A stretch of 64,000 nucleotides of DNA from Sinomonas notoginsengisoli (lineage in GTDB: Bacteria; Actinomycetota; Actinomycetes; Actinomycetales; Micrococcaceae). Made by a program: the position numbers and the translations under genes. The notes below the pieces were generated by a model. The model worked only from the letters and a program-made list of their open reading frames with translations, was not told where the DNA came from and did no database searches. The DNA lies in assembly GCF_021554725.1 (NCBI RefSeq), contig NZ_JAIZDP010000002.1, positions 310,001-374,000 of the forward strand. Direction: 5' to 3'. This document shows, piece by piece, positions 24,818 through 35,611 of this stretch. Each line of letters begins with the position of its first letter. Position 1 is the stretch's first letter.

Positions 24818-26926
24818 TCAGATGTCCAGGAAGCGGACGTCCTTGGCGTTCTGCTGGATGAAGTGGCGGCGGGATTCCACGTCGTCGCCCATCAGCACGG
24901 AGAACGTCTGGTCCGCGGCAGCGGCGTCCTCCATCGTCACCTGCAGGAGCGTGCGCCGGTCCGGGTCCATGGTCGTGTCCCACAGCTCGGTGTAGTCCAT
25001 CTCGCCGAGGCCCTTGTAGCGCTGGATGCCGTTCTCCTTGGGCAGGCGCTGGCCGTTGGCAATGCCCGTGCGGATGGCCTCGTCCCGCTCGCGATCGCTG
25101 AACACATAGTCGTGGGCGTGGTTGGACCACTTGATGCGGTACAGCGGGGGCTGGGCCAGGAACACGTAGCCGTTTTCGATGAGCGGGCGCATGTACCTGA
25201 ACAGCAGAGTCAGGAGCAGGGTCGTGATGTGCTGGCCGTCCACGTCGGCGTCCGCCATAAGCACGATCTTGTGGTAGCGCAGCTTGGAGATGTCGAACTC
25301 CTCGCCGATCCCGGTGCCGAACGCGGTGATCATGGACTGGACCTCGGCGTTGCCGAGCGCCTTGTCGAGGCGCGCGCGCTCCACGTTGAGGATTTTGCCC
25401 CGCAGCGGCAGGATGGCCTGGGTCTCGGGATTGCGGCCGCGCTTTGCCGACCCGCCTGCCGAGTCGCCCTCCACGATGTAGACCTCGCAGCGCGAGGGGT
25501 CCTTGCTCGAGCAGTCAGAGAGCTTGCCGGGCATGCCGAACGACTCGAGCGGGCTCTTGCGCCGGGCGTTGTCGCGGGCCTTGCGGGCCGCCATGCGCGC
25601 CTGCGAGGCCTGGAGCGCCTTGCGGATCACGTCCTTGGCCGGGCCCGGGTTGCGTTCGAGCCAGTCTCCGAGCTGGTCAGTGACAACCCGCTGGACGAAG
25701 CCCTTCGCCTCCGAATTGCCGAGCTTGGTCTTGGTCTGGCCCTCGAACTGAGGTTCGGCGAGCTTGATGCTCACGACCGCGGTGAGCCCCTCGCGCACGT
25801 CCTCGCCAGTCAGGTTGTCGTCCTTGTCCTTGAGGATGCCCTTCTCCCGCGCGTACCGATTCATGAGCGAGGTCATCGCGGCGCGGAAGCCCTCCTCGTG
25901 GGTCCCGCCCTCCTGGGTGTTGATCGTGTTCGCGTAGGTGTGCACGGATTCGGCGTATGCCGTGGTCCACTGCATCGCAACCTCGAGTGCCATCTTGCGC
26001 TCGTGGTCCACGCTGTCGAACGCGATGACCTCTTCGTCGATCACCTCGATCTTCTTCGAGGAGTTCAGGTGCTTGACGTAGTCGAGGAGGCCATCGTCGT
26101 ACTTGTAGTCGACAACGCGGTGCTTCGCCGTGGAGGCCGCTTCCTCGGGCCGGATCGTCGCATCGCCAGGCTCGCCGGCGACCTCGCTCTCCTCTTCCTC
26201 ACCCCTGCGCTCGTCCGTGAGCGTGATGCGGAGGCCCTTGTTGAGGAAGGCCATCTGCTGGAAACGCGCACGGAGCGTCTCGAAGTCGAACACCGTGTCG
26301 TCGAAGATGGTCGGATCCGGGTAGAAGGTCTGGGTTGTCCCGGTCTCTTCCGTCTCCTCGCCCTCGAAGAGCCCGCCCACCGGGTGGCCGCCGTCACGAA
26401 AGGACATGCGCCACACGTGGCCCTGGCGGCGCACCTCGGTCTCAACCCGGGTGGAGAGGGCGTTGACCACGGAGATGCCGACGCCGTGGAGGCCGCCCGA
26501 GACTGTGTACCCTCCGCCGCCGAACTTGCCGCCAGCATGGAGGATCGTCATGACGACCTCGACCGTCGGCTTGCCCTCGGTGGGGTGGATGTCCACCGGA
26601 ATCCCGCGGCCGTTGTCTTCGACGCGCACGCCGCCGTCGTGCTGCAGGGTCACCTGGATGTGGTCGCAGAATCCGGCGAGGGCCTCATCGACCGAGTTGT
26701 CCACGACCTCATAGACCAGATGGTGGAGGCCGCGGGAGCCGGTCGAGCCGATGTACATTCCGGGGCGCTTGCGCACGGCCTCGAGGCCTTCGAGGACTGT
26801 GATGCTGCTTGCCCCGTATTCCCTTGGTTCCGGACGGGATGCCGAGGGCCGATCTGCGTTCTCGTGAGCGTCATGCTGCGCGGAGTTCTGCTGGGTGTTC
26901 GGGTCCACTGGACTCTCGTCAGCCAC
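24818..26926 (-). CDS. gyrB: DNA gyrase subunit B
   Basis: A 702-residue ATPase subunit of gyrase. The GHKL ATP site has [22 protein letters not shown] and [15 protein letters not shown]. The TOPRIM domain has [13 protein letters not shown] and [20 protein letters not shown] is typical. It works with GyrA as A2B2 in the cytoplasm. It is the upstream member of the gyrB-gyrA operon. The 211-base gap upstream (26927-27137) shows only GC-rich imperfect dyads and its promoter region. Confidence 0.98.
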   Translation of the reverse strand: MADESPVDPNTQQNSAQHDAHENADRPSASRPEPREYGASSITVLEGLEAVRKRPGMYIGSTGSRGLHHLVYEVVDNSVDEALAGFCDHIQVTLQHDGGVRVEDNGRGIPVDIHPTEGKPTVEVVMTILHAGGKFGGGGYTVSGGLHGVGISVVNALSTRVETEVRRQGHVWRMSFRDGGHPVGGLFEGEETEETGTTQTFYPDPTIFDDTVFDFETLRARFQQMAFLNKGLRITLTDERRGEEEESEVAGEPGDATIRPEEAASTAKHRVVDYKYDDGLLDYVKHLNSSKKIEVIDEEVIAFDSVDHERKMALEVAMQWTTAYAESVHTYANTINTQEGGTHEEGFRAAMTSLMNRYAREKGILKDKDDNLTGEDVREGLTAVVSIKLAEPQFEGQTKTKLGNSEAKGFVQRVVTDQLGDWLERNPGPAKDVIRKALQASQARMAARKARDNARRKSPLESFGMPGKLSDCSSKDPSRCEVYIVEGDSAGGSAKRGRNPETQAILPLRGKILNVERARLDKALGNAEVQSMITAFGTGIGEEFDISKLRYHKIVLMADADVDGQHITTLLLTLLFRYMRPLIENGYVFLAQPPLYRIKWSNHAHDYVFSDRERDEAIRTGIANGQRLPKENGIQRYKGLGEMDYTELWDTTMDPDRRTLLQVTMEDAAAADQTFSVLMGDDVESRRHFIQQNAKDVRFLDI

Positions 26927-27137
26927 AGGCGTTCTCGACCCCTCTTCATTTAGGCGGGCTTAACGTGTCAATTCTACCGGGTCCGGCTCGCCCGGACGGC
27001 CATCGCCACCCTGAGGGCCTGCTGGGAGGCCCGGAAAGGCCTCGCGGGGTCTCCCAGCGGCGCCTTGCCAAGGGGGAGTGCCTCTCGGGGGCTTCTGCGC
27101 GCCCCACGCGCCGTGCACGCCATGAATCGCCCGTCGC

Positions 27138-27749
27138 TCAGCCGTAGGTGTCCCGCGGGCCCCTGCCCCGGACATGCCGTGGGCCCTTGCGCCAGCTCGG
27201 CGAGGAGGGGCCGAGCACCTGGATGCGCGTGACGATGCCCTCGCCGAGCTCTCGGCGGAAGCGGTCCAGGAGGGTCGAGCTCATGAGGCGCAGCTGGGTG
27301 GCCCACGCGGTCGAGTCGCAGCGGACGCGCAGGTCGGTGCCCTCGAAGCTCTCTGGCGTGCAGTGCGCAGAGATCTCCGGTCCCACGAGCTCGTGCCAGC
27401 GTGAGATGACGGACCCCACGGCGACTGGTGCGTTCCATCCGCGCTCGGCAACCATGCGGTTCACCACTGCACCCAACCCCTGAGGGTCCCTCCCGCTGTA
27501 TCCGGCGGGAATCCTGGGCCTTCTTCCCCGCGGCTTCTGGGGCGCGTTCGCGTCAGGCACGAGCGAGCCTGAGGCCCGGACACGGACCTCACCGCGCGCC
27601 TCGGCTGCCTGCCTCACGCGGTTGAGGGCGGCCCGCGCCGCGTCGACCTCGTGGGAAGCAGGCTGGCCGTCCGACGGAGTGTCCCCACCGACGGCGCCGG
27701 TTCGGTCGGCACGCCCGGCTCCGTGGTGCGGGCCCGTGACGTCAGGCAT
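27138..27749 (-). CDS. dciA: DciA-like replicative-helicase loader (DUF721)
   Basis: A 203-residue protein whose C-terminal ~100 residues form the DUF721/DciA domain: [62 protein letters not shown]. DciA proteins help load the DnaB helicase. The N-terminal ~90 residues are low-complexity. The ATG at 27749 overlaps the recF stop by 8 bases; a longer frame from 27815 runs inside recF. The recF-dciA-gyrB order is standard for actinobacteria. Confidence 0.9.
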   Translation of the reverse strand: MPDVTGPHHGAGRADRTGAVGGDTPSDGQPASHEVDAARAALNRVRQAAEARGEVRVRASGSLVPDANAPQKPRGRRPRIPAGYSGRDPQGLGAVVNRMVAERGWNAPVAVGSVISRWHELVGPEISAHCTPESFEGTDLRVRCDSTAWATQLRLMSSTLLDRFRRELGEGIVTRIQVLGPSSPSWRKGPRHVRGRGPRDTYG

Positions 27750-29034
27750 CGCCCTGCTCCGCGGGTGCTGTGTCCGGGGCGATCGCGCCCGGGACCACAC
27801 GGATCCGCCGCCCACCGAGCTCAGGTGGGATGTCGGCGTCGACCGCGGCCGTGACGAGCACCTGCTCCGCCTTCACCACAATTGCGGCAAGCCGCGCTCG
27901 TCGCTCGGCATCGAGCTCGGCGAACACGTCGTCGAGGATGAGGATCGGCTCATCCCCGGCAACTGCCGAGTCATCGAGCATGACGTAGTAGGAGGCGAGC
28001 CGGAGCGCGAGCGCGAACGACCATGTCTCGCCATGCGAGGCGAACCCTTTGGCGGGGGCCTCTCCGAGGAGCAGCTCCAGATCGTCACGGTGCGGACCCA
28101 CGAGCGTCAGTCCGCGCTCGAGTTCGCGGCGCCGCGCCGCGGCGAGGGCTGCCAGGAATCGTTCGGCGATCTCGTCGACACCGAGTCCCGCTAGGCTTCC
28201 ACCTATCCCGGCCGCGGGTCCCGCCGCGGGTTCTGAGGCGGACGACGGCGCGTGGCCGGCGTCGTGCGCGTCCTCCTCCGTATCCGCGACGGCGCCATCG
28301 ACGCTCGAGCGGTACACCGCGTGGGCAACCTTCGACCCGTCGGTGAGCTGCGCGTAGGCTGCGTCGAGGTGCGGCCCCAACCGGTCCACCAGCTTCAACC
28401 GGGCGGCGAGGAGGCGGGCCCCGGCGCGGGCGAGGTGCGTGTCCCACACGTCCAAGGTCGACTCGACGGTGGCGCCGCCCGGCGAGTCACGATCGGCGAC
28501 CGGTGCGCGGCGGGAGAAACGGGCGGCCCTCGCGCTCTTGAGGAGGGCGTTGCGCTGCTTGAGCACACGATCGTAGTCCGCGCGGGTGCCGGCGAGGTGG
28601 GGAAGGAGCACCGTGAGCAGCTCATCGAGGAACCGGCGGCGTGCAGAGGGGTCGCCCTTGACGAGGCTGAGGTCCTCGGGGGCGAACAGCACAGTGCGTG
28701 CGATGCCGAGGAGGTCCCGTGCCCGAACAGTTCCTCCGCGGTTGACACGGCCACGATTGGACCTGCCAGGGTTGATCTCGAGCTCGAGGGTCGAACGCTG
28801 TGAACCACGGACGAACCCTGCTCGGACGAGCGCGCGCTCCGCGCCGAAGCGCACGAGTGGTACATCGGAGCTGACCCGGTGCGAGCTGAGCGTCGAGAGC
28901 ATGCCGAGGGCCTCGACCAGGTTCGTCTTGCCGACCCCGTTCTGTCCGACGAGGACGGTGGCTCCCGGGGAGAGCTCGAGGTCGAGCTGGGCGTAGGAGC
29001 GGAAGTCGGTCAGGGAGAGGCGTTCAACGTACAC
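27742..29034 (-). CDS. recF: DNA replication/repair protein RecF
   Basis: A 430-residue SMC-like ATPase for gap repair and RecFOR loading of RecA. Walker A is [15 protein letters not shown] (~33-47). The signature region has [13 protein letters not shown] and Walker B is [16 protein letters not shown]. It is somewhat longer than the ~370-residue norm because of Ala/Gly-rich inserts around residues 240-290. It starts 19 bases after gnd ends, in the dnaN-gnd-recF-dciA run. Confidence 0.96.
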   Translation of the reverse strand: MYVERLSLTDFRSYAQLDLELSPGATVLVGQNGVGKTNLVEALGMLSTLSSHRVSSDVPLVRFGAERALVRAGFVRGSQRSTLELEINPGRSNRGRVNRGGTVRARDLLGIARTVLFAPEDLSLVKGDPSARRRFLDELLTVLLPHLAGTRADYDRVLKQRNALLKSARAARFSRRAPVADRDSPGGATVESTLDVWDTHLARAGARLLAARLKLVDRLGPHLDAAYAQLTDGSKVAHAVYRSSVDGAVADTEEDAHDAGHAPSSASEPAAGPAAGIGGSLAGLGVDEIAERFLAALAAARRRELERGLTLVGPHRDDLELLLGEAPAKGFASHGETWSFALALRLASYYVMLDDSAVAGDEPILILDDVFAELDAERRARLAAIVVKAEQVLVTAAVDADIPPELGGRRIRVVPGAIAPDTAPAEQGDA

Positions 29035-29053
29035 CGGTGGGCCGGGCTCCTGC

Positions 29054-29938
29054 CTACTTGGCCGGTCGGGTCGCGTGCCCGCCGAACTGGTGGCGCAGCG
29101 CCGAGACCATCTTCATGGCAGGGGACGAGTTCTCGCGGGACTCAAAGCGTGCGTACAGCGCGGCCGTGATCGCGGGAGCCGGAATCGCGTTGGCGATAGC
29201 CTCCTCGACGGTCCACCGGCCCTCGCCGGAATCCTCGACGTAATCGTCGATAGCCTCCAGTCCGGGATCTTCGTCGAGCGCCTTGACCAGGAGGTCGAGG
29301 AGCCACGAGCGGACCACTGTCCCCTTCTGCCAGGCGCGGAACGTACCGGGCAGATCGGTGACGATGTCCTTCGCCGCGAGGAGCTGGTAGCCCTCGGCGT
29401 AGGACTGCATGAGTCCGTACTCGATCCCGTTGTGGACCATCTTGGCGTAATGCCCCGCACCGACATCGCCTACGTGCACGAAGCTGTCGGCCCGTTCGCC
29501 TTCCGGACGCAGGGCATCGAAGACCGGCATGGCGCGTTCGATGTCCTCCGCTTGACCACCGGCCATCAGGCCGTACCCATTCTCGAGGCCCCACACGCCA
29601 CCCGAGACCCCACAGTCGGCGAACCGTACCCCCTTCTCCGCCAGGAGCGCGGAGTGCCGCTGGTCCTCCGTGAAGCGCGAGTTGCCGCCGTCAATCACGA
29701 GATCACCCTCGGAGAGATGCTCTGAGAGCTCGGTGATGACCTTGTCCGTGATCTCTCCGGAGGGGACCATCACCCAGATGATGCGGGGCACGGGAACAGC
29801 GCCGACGAGCTCTTCGATGTCCGACACATCGCTGGCCTCAGGGTTGCGGTCGTATCCGGTGACGTCGATGCCCGCGCGGCGCAGCCGCTCGCGCATATTG
29901 AAGCCCATCCTGCCAAGACCGATGAGTCCGATGTGCAT
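29054..29938 (-). CDS. gnd: 6-phosphogluconate dehydrogenase, decarboxylating (short NAD-type)
   Basis: A 294-residue protein of the short Gnd family (YqeC-like), which oxidises 6-phosphogluconate to ribulose 5-phosphate and CO2. The Rossmann motif is [12 protein letters not shown]. The substrate site shows VIDGGNSRF and [20 protein letters not shown], with the catalytic Lys in [13 protein letters not shown]. The short length implies NAD rather than NADP use (family knowledge). A gnd gene between dnaN and recF is also found in mycobacteria. Confidence 0.95.
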   Translation of the reverse strand: MHIGLIGLGRMGFNMRERLRRAGIDVTGYDRNPEASDVSDIEELVGAVPVPRIIWVMVPSGEITDKVITELSEHLSEGDLVIDGGNSRFTEDQRHSALLAEKGVRFADCGVSGGVWGLENGYGLMAGGQAEDIERAMPVFDALRPEGERADSFVHVGDVGAGHYAKMVHNGIEYGLMQSYAEGYQLLAAKDIVTDLPGTFRAWQKGTVVRSWLLDLLVKALDEDPGLEAIDDYVEDSGEGRWTVEEAIANAIPAPAITAALYARFESRENSSPAMKMVSALRHQFGGHATRPAK

Positions 29939-30015
29939 CTTGCGCGAGTCCCTTCCTTCGTGAACGCTTCCCGGGGGGTGGTTGAGGTTACCGGTGGGTG
30001 ATCCGGTGAGGGCCT

Positions 30016-31140
30016 CTAGTTCGGGAGCCGGACCGGCATGACGAGGTAGCGGTAATCGTCCTCGTCCTCGCCGTCGAGTTCCCGCTGTGCGGTGATCATG
30101 GCGGGTTTGGGGGCGCTGGTGAACGAGAAGCGGACAAACGGCGTCTCGATCACGGTGAGACCCTCGATGAGGTAATGGGGGTTGAAGGCCACCGTGATTG
30201 ACTCGCCCGTGAGCTGAGCTTCGAGTTCCTCGGATGCTTGGGCGTCCTCTCCCGTGCCCGCATCCAGAGCGACGAGGCCTTCGGTGAATGCGAGGCGGAC
30301 GGGAGTGTTCCGTTCGGCGACGAGGGAAACGCGGCGAACGGCCTCGACGAGGTCCTGGGTGGCGACGACGGCGTGGATCGGCGTCGAGTCGGGGAAGAGA
30401 GAACGGATCTTGGGGTAGTCGCCGTCGACGAGCAGGGATGTGGTGGTGCGGCCGCCGCTTTCGAAGCCGACGAGGCGGGAGTCGTCATCCGCGAGGGCGA
30501 GGTTCAGCTCGCCGGATCCCCCGAGGGTTTTGGCAACTTCGCTGAGGGTTTTCGCCTTCACGAGGGCCGAGGTCGATGTGTTGGGATTTGCCGGCTGCCA
30601 TGGAATCTCACGCATGGCCAGTCGGTAGCGGTCGGTGGCGAGGAGCGTGATGAGCTCGCTCTCAATTTCCATCCGTACGCCCGTGAGGATGGGCAGTGTG
30701 TCGTCCTTGCTGGCCGCGATGATCACCTGGGCAACGCCCTTCGCGAAGGTGTCACCCGAGACATTGCCCAGGATTGCAGGGAGGCCGGGGAGAGGCGGGT
30801 ACTCGGCCTCGGGCATGGTAGCGAGGTGGAACGAGCTGCGTCGGCACGTGAGGGTGACCTTGGTGCCGTCTGTCTCGACGTCCACTGGTGCATTCGGGAG
30901 GCTGCGGCAGATGTCGGCGAGGAGGCGGCCGGAGACGAGGATCGTGCCCTCGTCACTGATCTCGGCGGGAATTTCAAGGCGCGCGGATGTCTCGTAGTCG
31001 AAGCTGCTGAGGCTGACAACGCCGTCGTGGGCCTTGAGCAGGAGACCGGCCAGGACGGGTACAGGGGGACGCGGAGAGAGCGAGCGGGCCGCCCAGCTCA
31101 CGGCCTCGGTGAGGACATCCCGTTCGACTCGGAACTTCAC
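30016..31140 (-). CDS. dnaN: DNA polymerase III beta sliding clamp
   Basis: A 374-residue clamp with three repeated clamp domains. It starts MKFRVERDVLTEAVSWAARSL and ends with the family-typical YRYLVMPVRLPN. It holds the polymerase on DNA as a ring dimer. It is the first gene after the putative origin on the minus strand, transcribed away from dnaA's 3' end. Confidence 0.98.
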   Translation of the reverse strand: MKFRVERDVLTEAVSWAARSLSPRPPVPVLAGLLLKAHDGVVSLSSFDYETSARLEIPAEISDEGTILVSGRLLADICRSLPNAPVDVETDGTKVTLTCRRSSFHLATMPEAEYPPLPGLPAILGNVSGDTFAKGVAQVIIAASKDDTLPILTGVRMEIESELITLLATDRYRLAMREIPWQPANPNTSTSALVKAKTLSEVAKTLGGSGELNLALADDDSRLVGFESGGRTTTSLLVDGDYPKIRSLFPDSTPIHAVVATQDLVEAVRRVSLVAERNTPVRLAFTEGLVALDAGTGEDAQASEELEAQLTGESITVAFNPHYLIEGLTVIETPFVRFSFTSAPKPAMITAQRELDGEDEDDYRYLVMPVRLPN

Positions 31141-31622
31141 GGACGCGTTCCGCCTTTCATCGCTGTCTCATGGCCGCGAGGGCGCACGTTCATGGGTGCC
31201 TGCTGAGAATCACACGGAAGTGGGCTCTCGGCAGACGCTGACCACAGCTTAGCCCTAGGGCTGGGTCCGGGCTCAACCCGGTTTGTGTAGTTGAGGCCTA
31301 CCTGAGGTGTTGGGAAGGGTCGTGGGATAGCTGGTGGCTAGAAATCTCATAATTCTTGGTATTGGTGGTGTTAATAACCGCTGTGGAAACTGTGGATAAC
31401 CGCTTCTGCCCGCGGACTCGCGCGGAAGTTGGCTGTTCACGCGGTGTTGATTCTCTGCGGACATCGTCAGGTGGCGCTGTGGACGCGTCATTCCGTGTGA
31501 TTCGTGCTCTCCACAGCGACGGATGGGTTGTCACCCCATCCGAGGAGGATGTGCACTTAACCATCCACAAGGTTGTCCACAAGCACCTGTTAATAAGGCA
31601 CGCATGCGCGAGGGCCGAGTGA
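31141..31622. other. oriC: Probable chromosomal origin of replication (oriC), dnaA-dnaN intergenic region
   Basis: 482 bases without a gene between dnaN and dnaA, the usual actinobacterial origin site. It contains a perfect DnaA box TGTGGATAA at 31391-31399, a weaker TGTGGAAAC just before it (31382), TTGTCCACA at 31573-31581, CCATCCACA at 31561-31569, and more CCACAG/TGTGGA elements at 31477 and 31508. An AT-rich stretch at 31340-31378 (TCATAATTCTTGG, TTAATAA) is a candidate unwinding element. Gene orientation changes at dnaA/rpmH, consistent with an origin here. Confidence 0.75.
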
Positions 31623-33071
31623 TCAGAGGCCGCGCTGGGCCTGCTTGATCTTGTTCGTGAGCTCTGTGACCTGGTTGTAGATCGGGCGGCGCTCGGCCAT
31701 GAGCTCACGGATTTTGCGGTCCGCATGGATCACCGTGGTGTGGTCGCGGCCGCCCAGGACCTGGCCGATCTTCGGCAGGGACATGTCGGTGAGTTCCCGG
31801 CATAGGTACATCGCGATCTGACGGGCCGTGACTAGGGTCCGGGTTCGGGACTTGCTGTTGAGCTCGTCCACCGTCAGCTTGAAGTAGGCGGCCGTCTCCG
31901 TCAGGATCTGGTCCGCGGTGATCTCGAGCGCGGAGTCGTCGGTGATGAGGTCCTTGAGGACCATCTCCGCCAGCGCGACGTCGACCGGCTGCTTGTTCAG
32001 ACTCGCGAACGCGGTCACGCGGATCAGAGCGCCCTCGAGCTCGCGGATGTTCGCGGAGATTCGCGAGGCGATGTACTCGAGTGCGTCATCCGGCGCGGAG
32101 AGCCCGTCGCTGTTGGCCTTCTTGCGGAGGATCGCGATACGGGTCTCGAGGTCCGGCGGCTGGATGTCCGTCAGGAGCCCCCACTCGAAGCGGGACTTCA
32201 TGCGGTCCTCGAAGCCGTGGAGTGCCTTGGGCGGCTGGTCCGAGGTGATCACGACCTGCTTGTTGCTGTTGTGCAGGGCGTTGAACGTGTGGAAAAACTC
32301 CTCCATGGTTCCCGTGCGGCCAGCGAGGAACTGGATGTCATCGATCAGGAGGAGGTCCACATTGCGGTACGTGGTCTTGAAGCTCGTGCCCTCGTCGTCA
32401 CGGATCGAGTTGATGAAGTCGTTGGTGAACTCCTCCGAATTCACGTACCGCACCCGGATCCCGTTGTAGAGCCGGCGGGCGTAGTGGCCAATCGCGTGCA
32501 GGAGGTGGGTCTTGCCGAGCCCCGAGTCGCCATAGATGAACAGCGGGTTGTACGCCTTGGCGGGAGCTTCGGCGACGGCGACCGCCGCAGCGTGGGCGAA
32601 GCGGTTGGAAGCGCCGATCACGAACGTGTCGAAGACGTACTTGGGATTGAGCCGGCTCACCTCCTGGGATGTACTCGGGGGAGTGGGCGCCGGGCGGAGT
32701 TCTTCGCGCAGTTCTTCGCGGAGGTCCGGACGCTTGACTGGCTCGAACGCCTCTCCGTGCACGGGGACCAGATCCGTGTCGACGTCGATCGCGCACCGGA
32801 TGTCCTCCGAGAAGACCGAGCGGAGCGCGTCGTCGAGTGCGGGCTTGATCTGCCCCTGGAGCACCTCTCGGGTGAGTTCATTGGGAACCGCGACGAGGAG
32901 GGTTGAGCCAATCAGTCCTTGGGCTTGGGCAAGGGAGACGAATCCGCGCTGACGTGGCGAGACTCGGTTGTCCTCCTCAAGGAGACGCACCACCCGGCGC
33001 CACGAACTGCCAAGGGTGTTTGCCTCGTTGGCTTCCTCCGGTCCCATGTGCTCCTCTACCTGCCTGATCAT
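31623..33071 (-). CDS. dnaA: Chromosomal replication initiator DnaA
   Basis: A 482-residue AAA+ initiator. Domain I begins ANTLGSSWRRVVRLLE and domain II is short. Domain III has Walker A GDSGLGKTHLL and Walker B LLIDDIQFLAG. Domain IV has TARQIAMYLCRELT and the DnaA-box signature GGRDHTTVIHADRKI. The ATG at 33071 is preferred for its GGAGG six bases upstream; ATG 33047 (GAGGAG only three bases away) matches relatives' N-termini, and a frame from 33224 adds an unlikely Pro-rich extension. Confidence 0.97.
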   Translation of the reverse strand: MIRQVEEHMGPEEANEANTLGSSWRRVVRLLEEDNRVSPRQRGFVSLAQAQGLIGSTLLVAVPNELTREVLQGQIKPALDDALRSVFSEDIRCAIDVDTDLVPVHGEAFEPVKRPDLREELREELRPAPTPPSTSQEVSRLNPKYVFDTFVIGASNRFAHAAAVAVAEAPAKAYNPLFIYGDSGLGKTHLLHAIGHYARRLYNGIRVRYVNSEEFTNDFINSIRDDEGTSFKTTYRNVDLLLIDDIQFLAGRTGTMEEFFHTFNALHNSNKQVVITSDQPPKALHGFEDRMKSRFEWGLLTDIQPPDLETRIAILRKKANSDGLSAPDDALEYIASRISANIRELEGALIRVTAFASLNKQPVDVALAEMVLKDLITDDSALEITADQILTETAAYFKLTVDELNSKSRTRTLVTARQIAMYLCRELTDMSLPKIGQVLGGRDHTTVIHADRKIRELMAERRPIYNQVTELTNKIKQAQRGL

Positions 33072-33638
33072 CTGCGCCCTCCGGCTGCCCCACGTCTGTG
33101 ACGCGATGGTGACCGGTGGGAGTCCGGGCGCGGGCAGGGATACGACGGTTCCCCCATGCACCGTCACTTCCGTGGAACCAGGTGGTTCATCCACAGGGAT
33201 ACCCACAGGCCCGGAAGGTGGCACTAGGACAGCCTAGATGATTGAACAACCCCGAAGATAGCTGGGTTCTGGGCGGACATGAATTACACTCGTGATGTTC
33301 CCTCGCCCCGCGGTACGGCCATTCCGTCCACAGCCCTGTGAGTGGAGTTGGACACAGGCTGGGGACAAGGGGTGCGGTAGCGCGTCGTCGTATCTGGCGC
33401 TCTATCTGGCGCTGCGCTCGAATTGACGCTCCGCGCCCGGATGGCCTAACGTCGTTAAGTCCTCTGTGTCTGCCTACTTCTCCTGTCGCATGTCCTCGGA
33501 CGCCCAGCGAAATCCTCTCGGATTGAGCTCAACGGCGGCCGGCATGAGGCGCGGCGGGGGCGGCAGGCCCCAATATGTAGCGTCCGCCAGCACTTCGACC
33601 CGTCCGGCAGACGCACTCGATCTACTGGAGTGAGAGAA
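33072..33638. promoter_or_regulatory. Divergent promoter region of dnaA and rpmH
   Basis: A 567-base gap without a supported gene. It contains weak DnaA-box-like sites (TCATCCACA at 33188, CCGTCCACA at 33325, both off-consensus), compatible with DnaA autoregulation, and more AT-rich stretches around 33240-33295 and 33425-33460 that probably hold the promoters. I saw no hairpin or riboswitch-like structure. Confidence 0.5.
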
Positions 33639-33776
33639 GTGAGCAAGCGGACTTTTCAGCCGAATAACCGCCGTCGTGCCAAGAAGCACGGCTTCCGCCT
33701 TCGTATGCGTACCCGCGCCGGCCGCGCGATCCTGGCCGCTCGTCGGTCTAAGGGCCGCACCGAGCTCTCGGCCTGA
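33639..33776 (+). CDS. rpmH: 50S ribosomal protein L34
   Basis: A 45-residue ribosomal protein with the invariant [18 protein letters not shown] and [17 protein letters not shown]. The start is GTG, with GGAG about ten bases upstream. L34 sits in the 50S subunit and, as almost everywhere in bacteria, heads the rnpA-yidD-yidC run divergent from dnaA. Confidence 0.98.
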   Translation: MSKRTFQPNNRRRAKKHGFRLRMRTRAGRAILAARRSKGRTELSA

Positions 33777-33825
33777 GTCCTGACTCAGCCGGGCCCGGTC
33801 GCAGGCACGCGTCGATGAGTTCCTG

Positions 33826-34257
33826 ATGCTCGCCGCGACGCATCGCCTGCGTTCCGGCGCCGATTTCACGCATACTGTACGTTCCGGCGTCCGCCAAGGA
33901 CGCCGGAACGTCGTGCTGTATGCGGTGCGTACCGGTCCCCGACCCTCACGCTTCGGGTTCATCGTGTCCAAGGCCGTGGGGAACGCCGTTACCCGCAACC
34001 TCGTTAAACGGAGGCTGAGGGAGGCCGCTGCCTTCACCGTCCGCGACCGCCCGGCTGGGCTGGACGTGGTAGTGCGTGCACTGCCTGCCTCGGCACGGGC
34101 GAGCTGGGCCGAGCTCAGCAATGACTACAAGTCGGCGCTGGGCGGTGCACTTCGGCGACTTGAGCGAGGCACGGCCGAAGGCAAGGGCCCAGACGAGGGT
34201 GCCGGCACCGGCGAGCGTACGGAACGGGAGAGGACAGCGGATGGCAGCCAGGGCTGA
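33826..34257 (+). CDS. rnpA: Ribonuclease P protein component
   Basis: A 143-residue basic protein that assists the RNase P RNA in maturing tRNA 5' ends. It has the family motif FGFIVSKAVGNAVTRNLVKRRLREA (the RNR motif) near residues 44-68. Compared with the usual ~115-125 residues it has an extra hydrophilic tail rich in Gly, Glu and Arg, and the end overlaps yidD by 17 bases. The Shine-Dalgarno is weak, so a slightly different start is possible. Confidence 0.95.
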   Translation: MLAATHRLRSGADFTHTVRSGVRQGRRNVVLYAVRTGPRPSRFGFIVSKAVGNAVTRNLVKRRLREAAAFTVRDRPAGLDVVVRALPASARASWAELSNDYKSALGGALRRLERGTAEGKGPDEGAGTGERTERERTADGSQG

Positions 34258-34636
34258 GATGCCCGCAGCGGCGGGGCGAGCGGCCCTGCCCACGTGGGCG
34301 GCCGCCGTCGTGCGTTTCGTGTGGACCTTGCCGCAGCAGCTCCTGATCCTGCTGCTGAAGGCCTACCGCGCCGTCGTGTCCCCGCTCTACGGGCAGGTGT
34401 GCCGCTTCTTCCCCTCGTGCTCGGCCTACGCGCTCGAGGCCGTCAGCGTGCACGGTGCTGTGCGAGGATCGTATCTGGCAGTACGGCGACTGGTTCGGTG
34501 CCACCCTTGGAACGCTGGGGGAATCGATCCCGTCCCTGAAGGGCATCGGCATTGGCCCGAGGACCGCACCCCGCGGATCGTGGTGCTCAACCACCCCGAC
34601 CGCTATTGGACCGACGACACTGACACGAGGAAATAG
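34241..34636 (+). CDS. yidD: Membrane protein insertion efficiency factor YidD
   Basis: A 131-residue protein with LKAYRAVVSPLYGQVCRFFPSCSAYALEAV, the hallmark of the YidD family (Cys in CRFFPSCS), and the closing HPWNAGGIDPVP. An N-terminal amphipathic/hydrophobic stretch attaches it to the membrane, where it assists YidC. The start at 34241 (GGGAGAGGA upstream) is preferred; an open frame from 34076 lies inside rnpA. Confidence 0.94.
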   Translation: MAARAEMPAAAGRAALPTWAAAVVRFVWTLPQQLLILLLKAYRAVVSPLYGQVCRFFPSCSAYALEAVSVHGAVRGSYLAVRRLVRCHPWNAGGIDPVPEGHRHWPEDRTPRIVVLNHPDRYWTDDTDTRK

Positions 34637-34645
34637 GGAAGACAT

Positions 34646-35611
34646 ATGGACCCGTTAAGCGCCGTAATGCTGCCGTTTGAGTGGCTGGTCTCCTTCGTCA
34701 TGGTGACCTTCCACGAGGCCCTGGCGTTCATCGGCCTTCCGGCTGCGAGTGGGTGGACGTGGACGGCGTCCATCATTGGCCTTGTCCTTGTGATCCGTGC
34801 CGCACTGATCCCCGTTTTCGTCCGGCAGATCAAGGCCCAGCGTGGCATGCAGCTGCTCCAGCCAGACCTGCAGAAGCTCCAGGCCAAGTACAAGGGCAAG
34901 ACGGACCAGCTCTCCCGCCAAGCCATGGCCCAGGAGCAGATGGCGCTCTACAAGCAGCACGGGACCAACCCGTTCTCTGCGTGCCTTCCCATGCTGATCC
35001 AGATGCCGTTCTTCTTCGGCCTCTTCCGTGTCCTCTCCGGGATCAGCAACGCCCAGGCCAACAACACCGGCATCGGCTCGATGACGCACGATCAGGTTGA
35101 GCAGTTCCACAACTCGAGCATCCTCGGGGCGCCGCTCTCCGCGTCGCTCCTGCACGGAGGCGGCGGCGACGCCGTCGCGGTCGCGGTCCTGTCGATCCTC
35201 ATGATCGTGGCGATGACCGCCTCGCAGTTCATCACGCAGAAGCAGATCATGGCCAAGAACATGTCCGAGACCGCGATGCAGAGTCCGTTCATGAAGCAGC
35301 AGAAGATCCTGCTCTACATCCTCCCGCTCGTGTTCGGCATCGGCGGCATCAACTTCCCCATCGGCGTCCTCATCTACTGGACCATCTCCAACCTCTGGAC
35401 CATGGGGCAGCAGTTCTATGTGATCCGCCGCATGCCCGCCCCCGGTTCGCCTGCCGCCAGGGCCCTCAACGAGCGACGCGCGGCCAAGGGCCTCGCACCC
35501 ATCGACGTCACCACAGGCAAGGTCGTCAAGCCCGAGGACATGCCGCCCCCGCCGGAGCCCAAGACCCAGCGCCAGCAGCCGCAGCGGAAGAACAGGAAGA
35601 AGAAGTCATGA
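34646..35611 (+). CDS. yidC: Membrane protein insertase YidC
   Basis: A 321-residue Oxa1/YidC insertase of the short Gram-positive type. Five membrane segments are visible, with the conserved Arg in the first inside helix (VIRAALIPVFVRQIK), the coiled C1 loop (KYKGKTDQLSRQAMAQEQMALYKQHG), and a highly basic C-terminus (KNRKKK) for ribosome contact. GGAAG-type sequence precedes the ATG. The stop overlaps khpB. Confidence 0.96.
   Translation: MDPLSAVMLPFEWLVSFVMVTFHEALAFIGLPAASGWTWTASIIGLVLVIRAALIPVFVRQIKAQRGMQLLQPDLQKLQAKYKGKTDQLSRQAMAQEQMALYKQHGTNPFSACLPMLIQMPFFFGLFRVLSGISNAQANNTGIGSMTHDQVEQFHNSSILGAPLSASLLHGGGGDAVAVAVLSILMIVAMTASQFITQKQIMAKNMSETAMQSPFMKQQKILLYILPLVFGIGGINFPIGVLIYWTISNLWTMGQQFYVIRRMPAPGSPAARALNERRAAKGLAPIDVTTGKVVKPEDMPPPPEPKTQRQQPQRKNRKKKS

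Noticed and set aside
22164-26953. Very long plus-strand open frames of 548 and 696 codons opposite gyrA and gyrB
   Set aside because: They are antisense shadows caused by high GC third positions of gyrA and gyrB; their translations are low-complexity and match no family.
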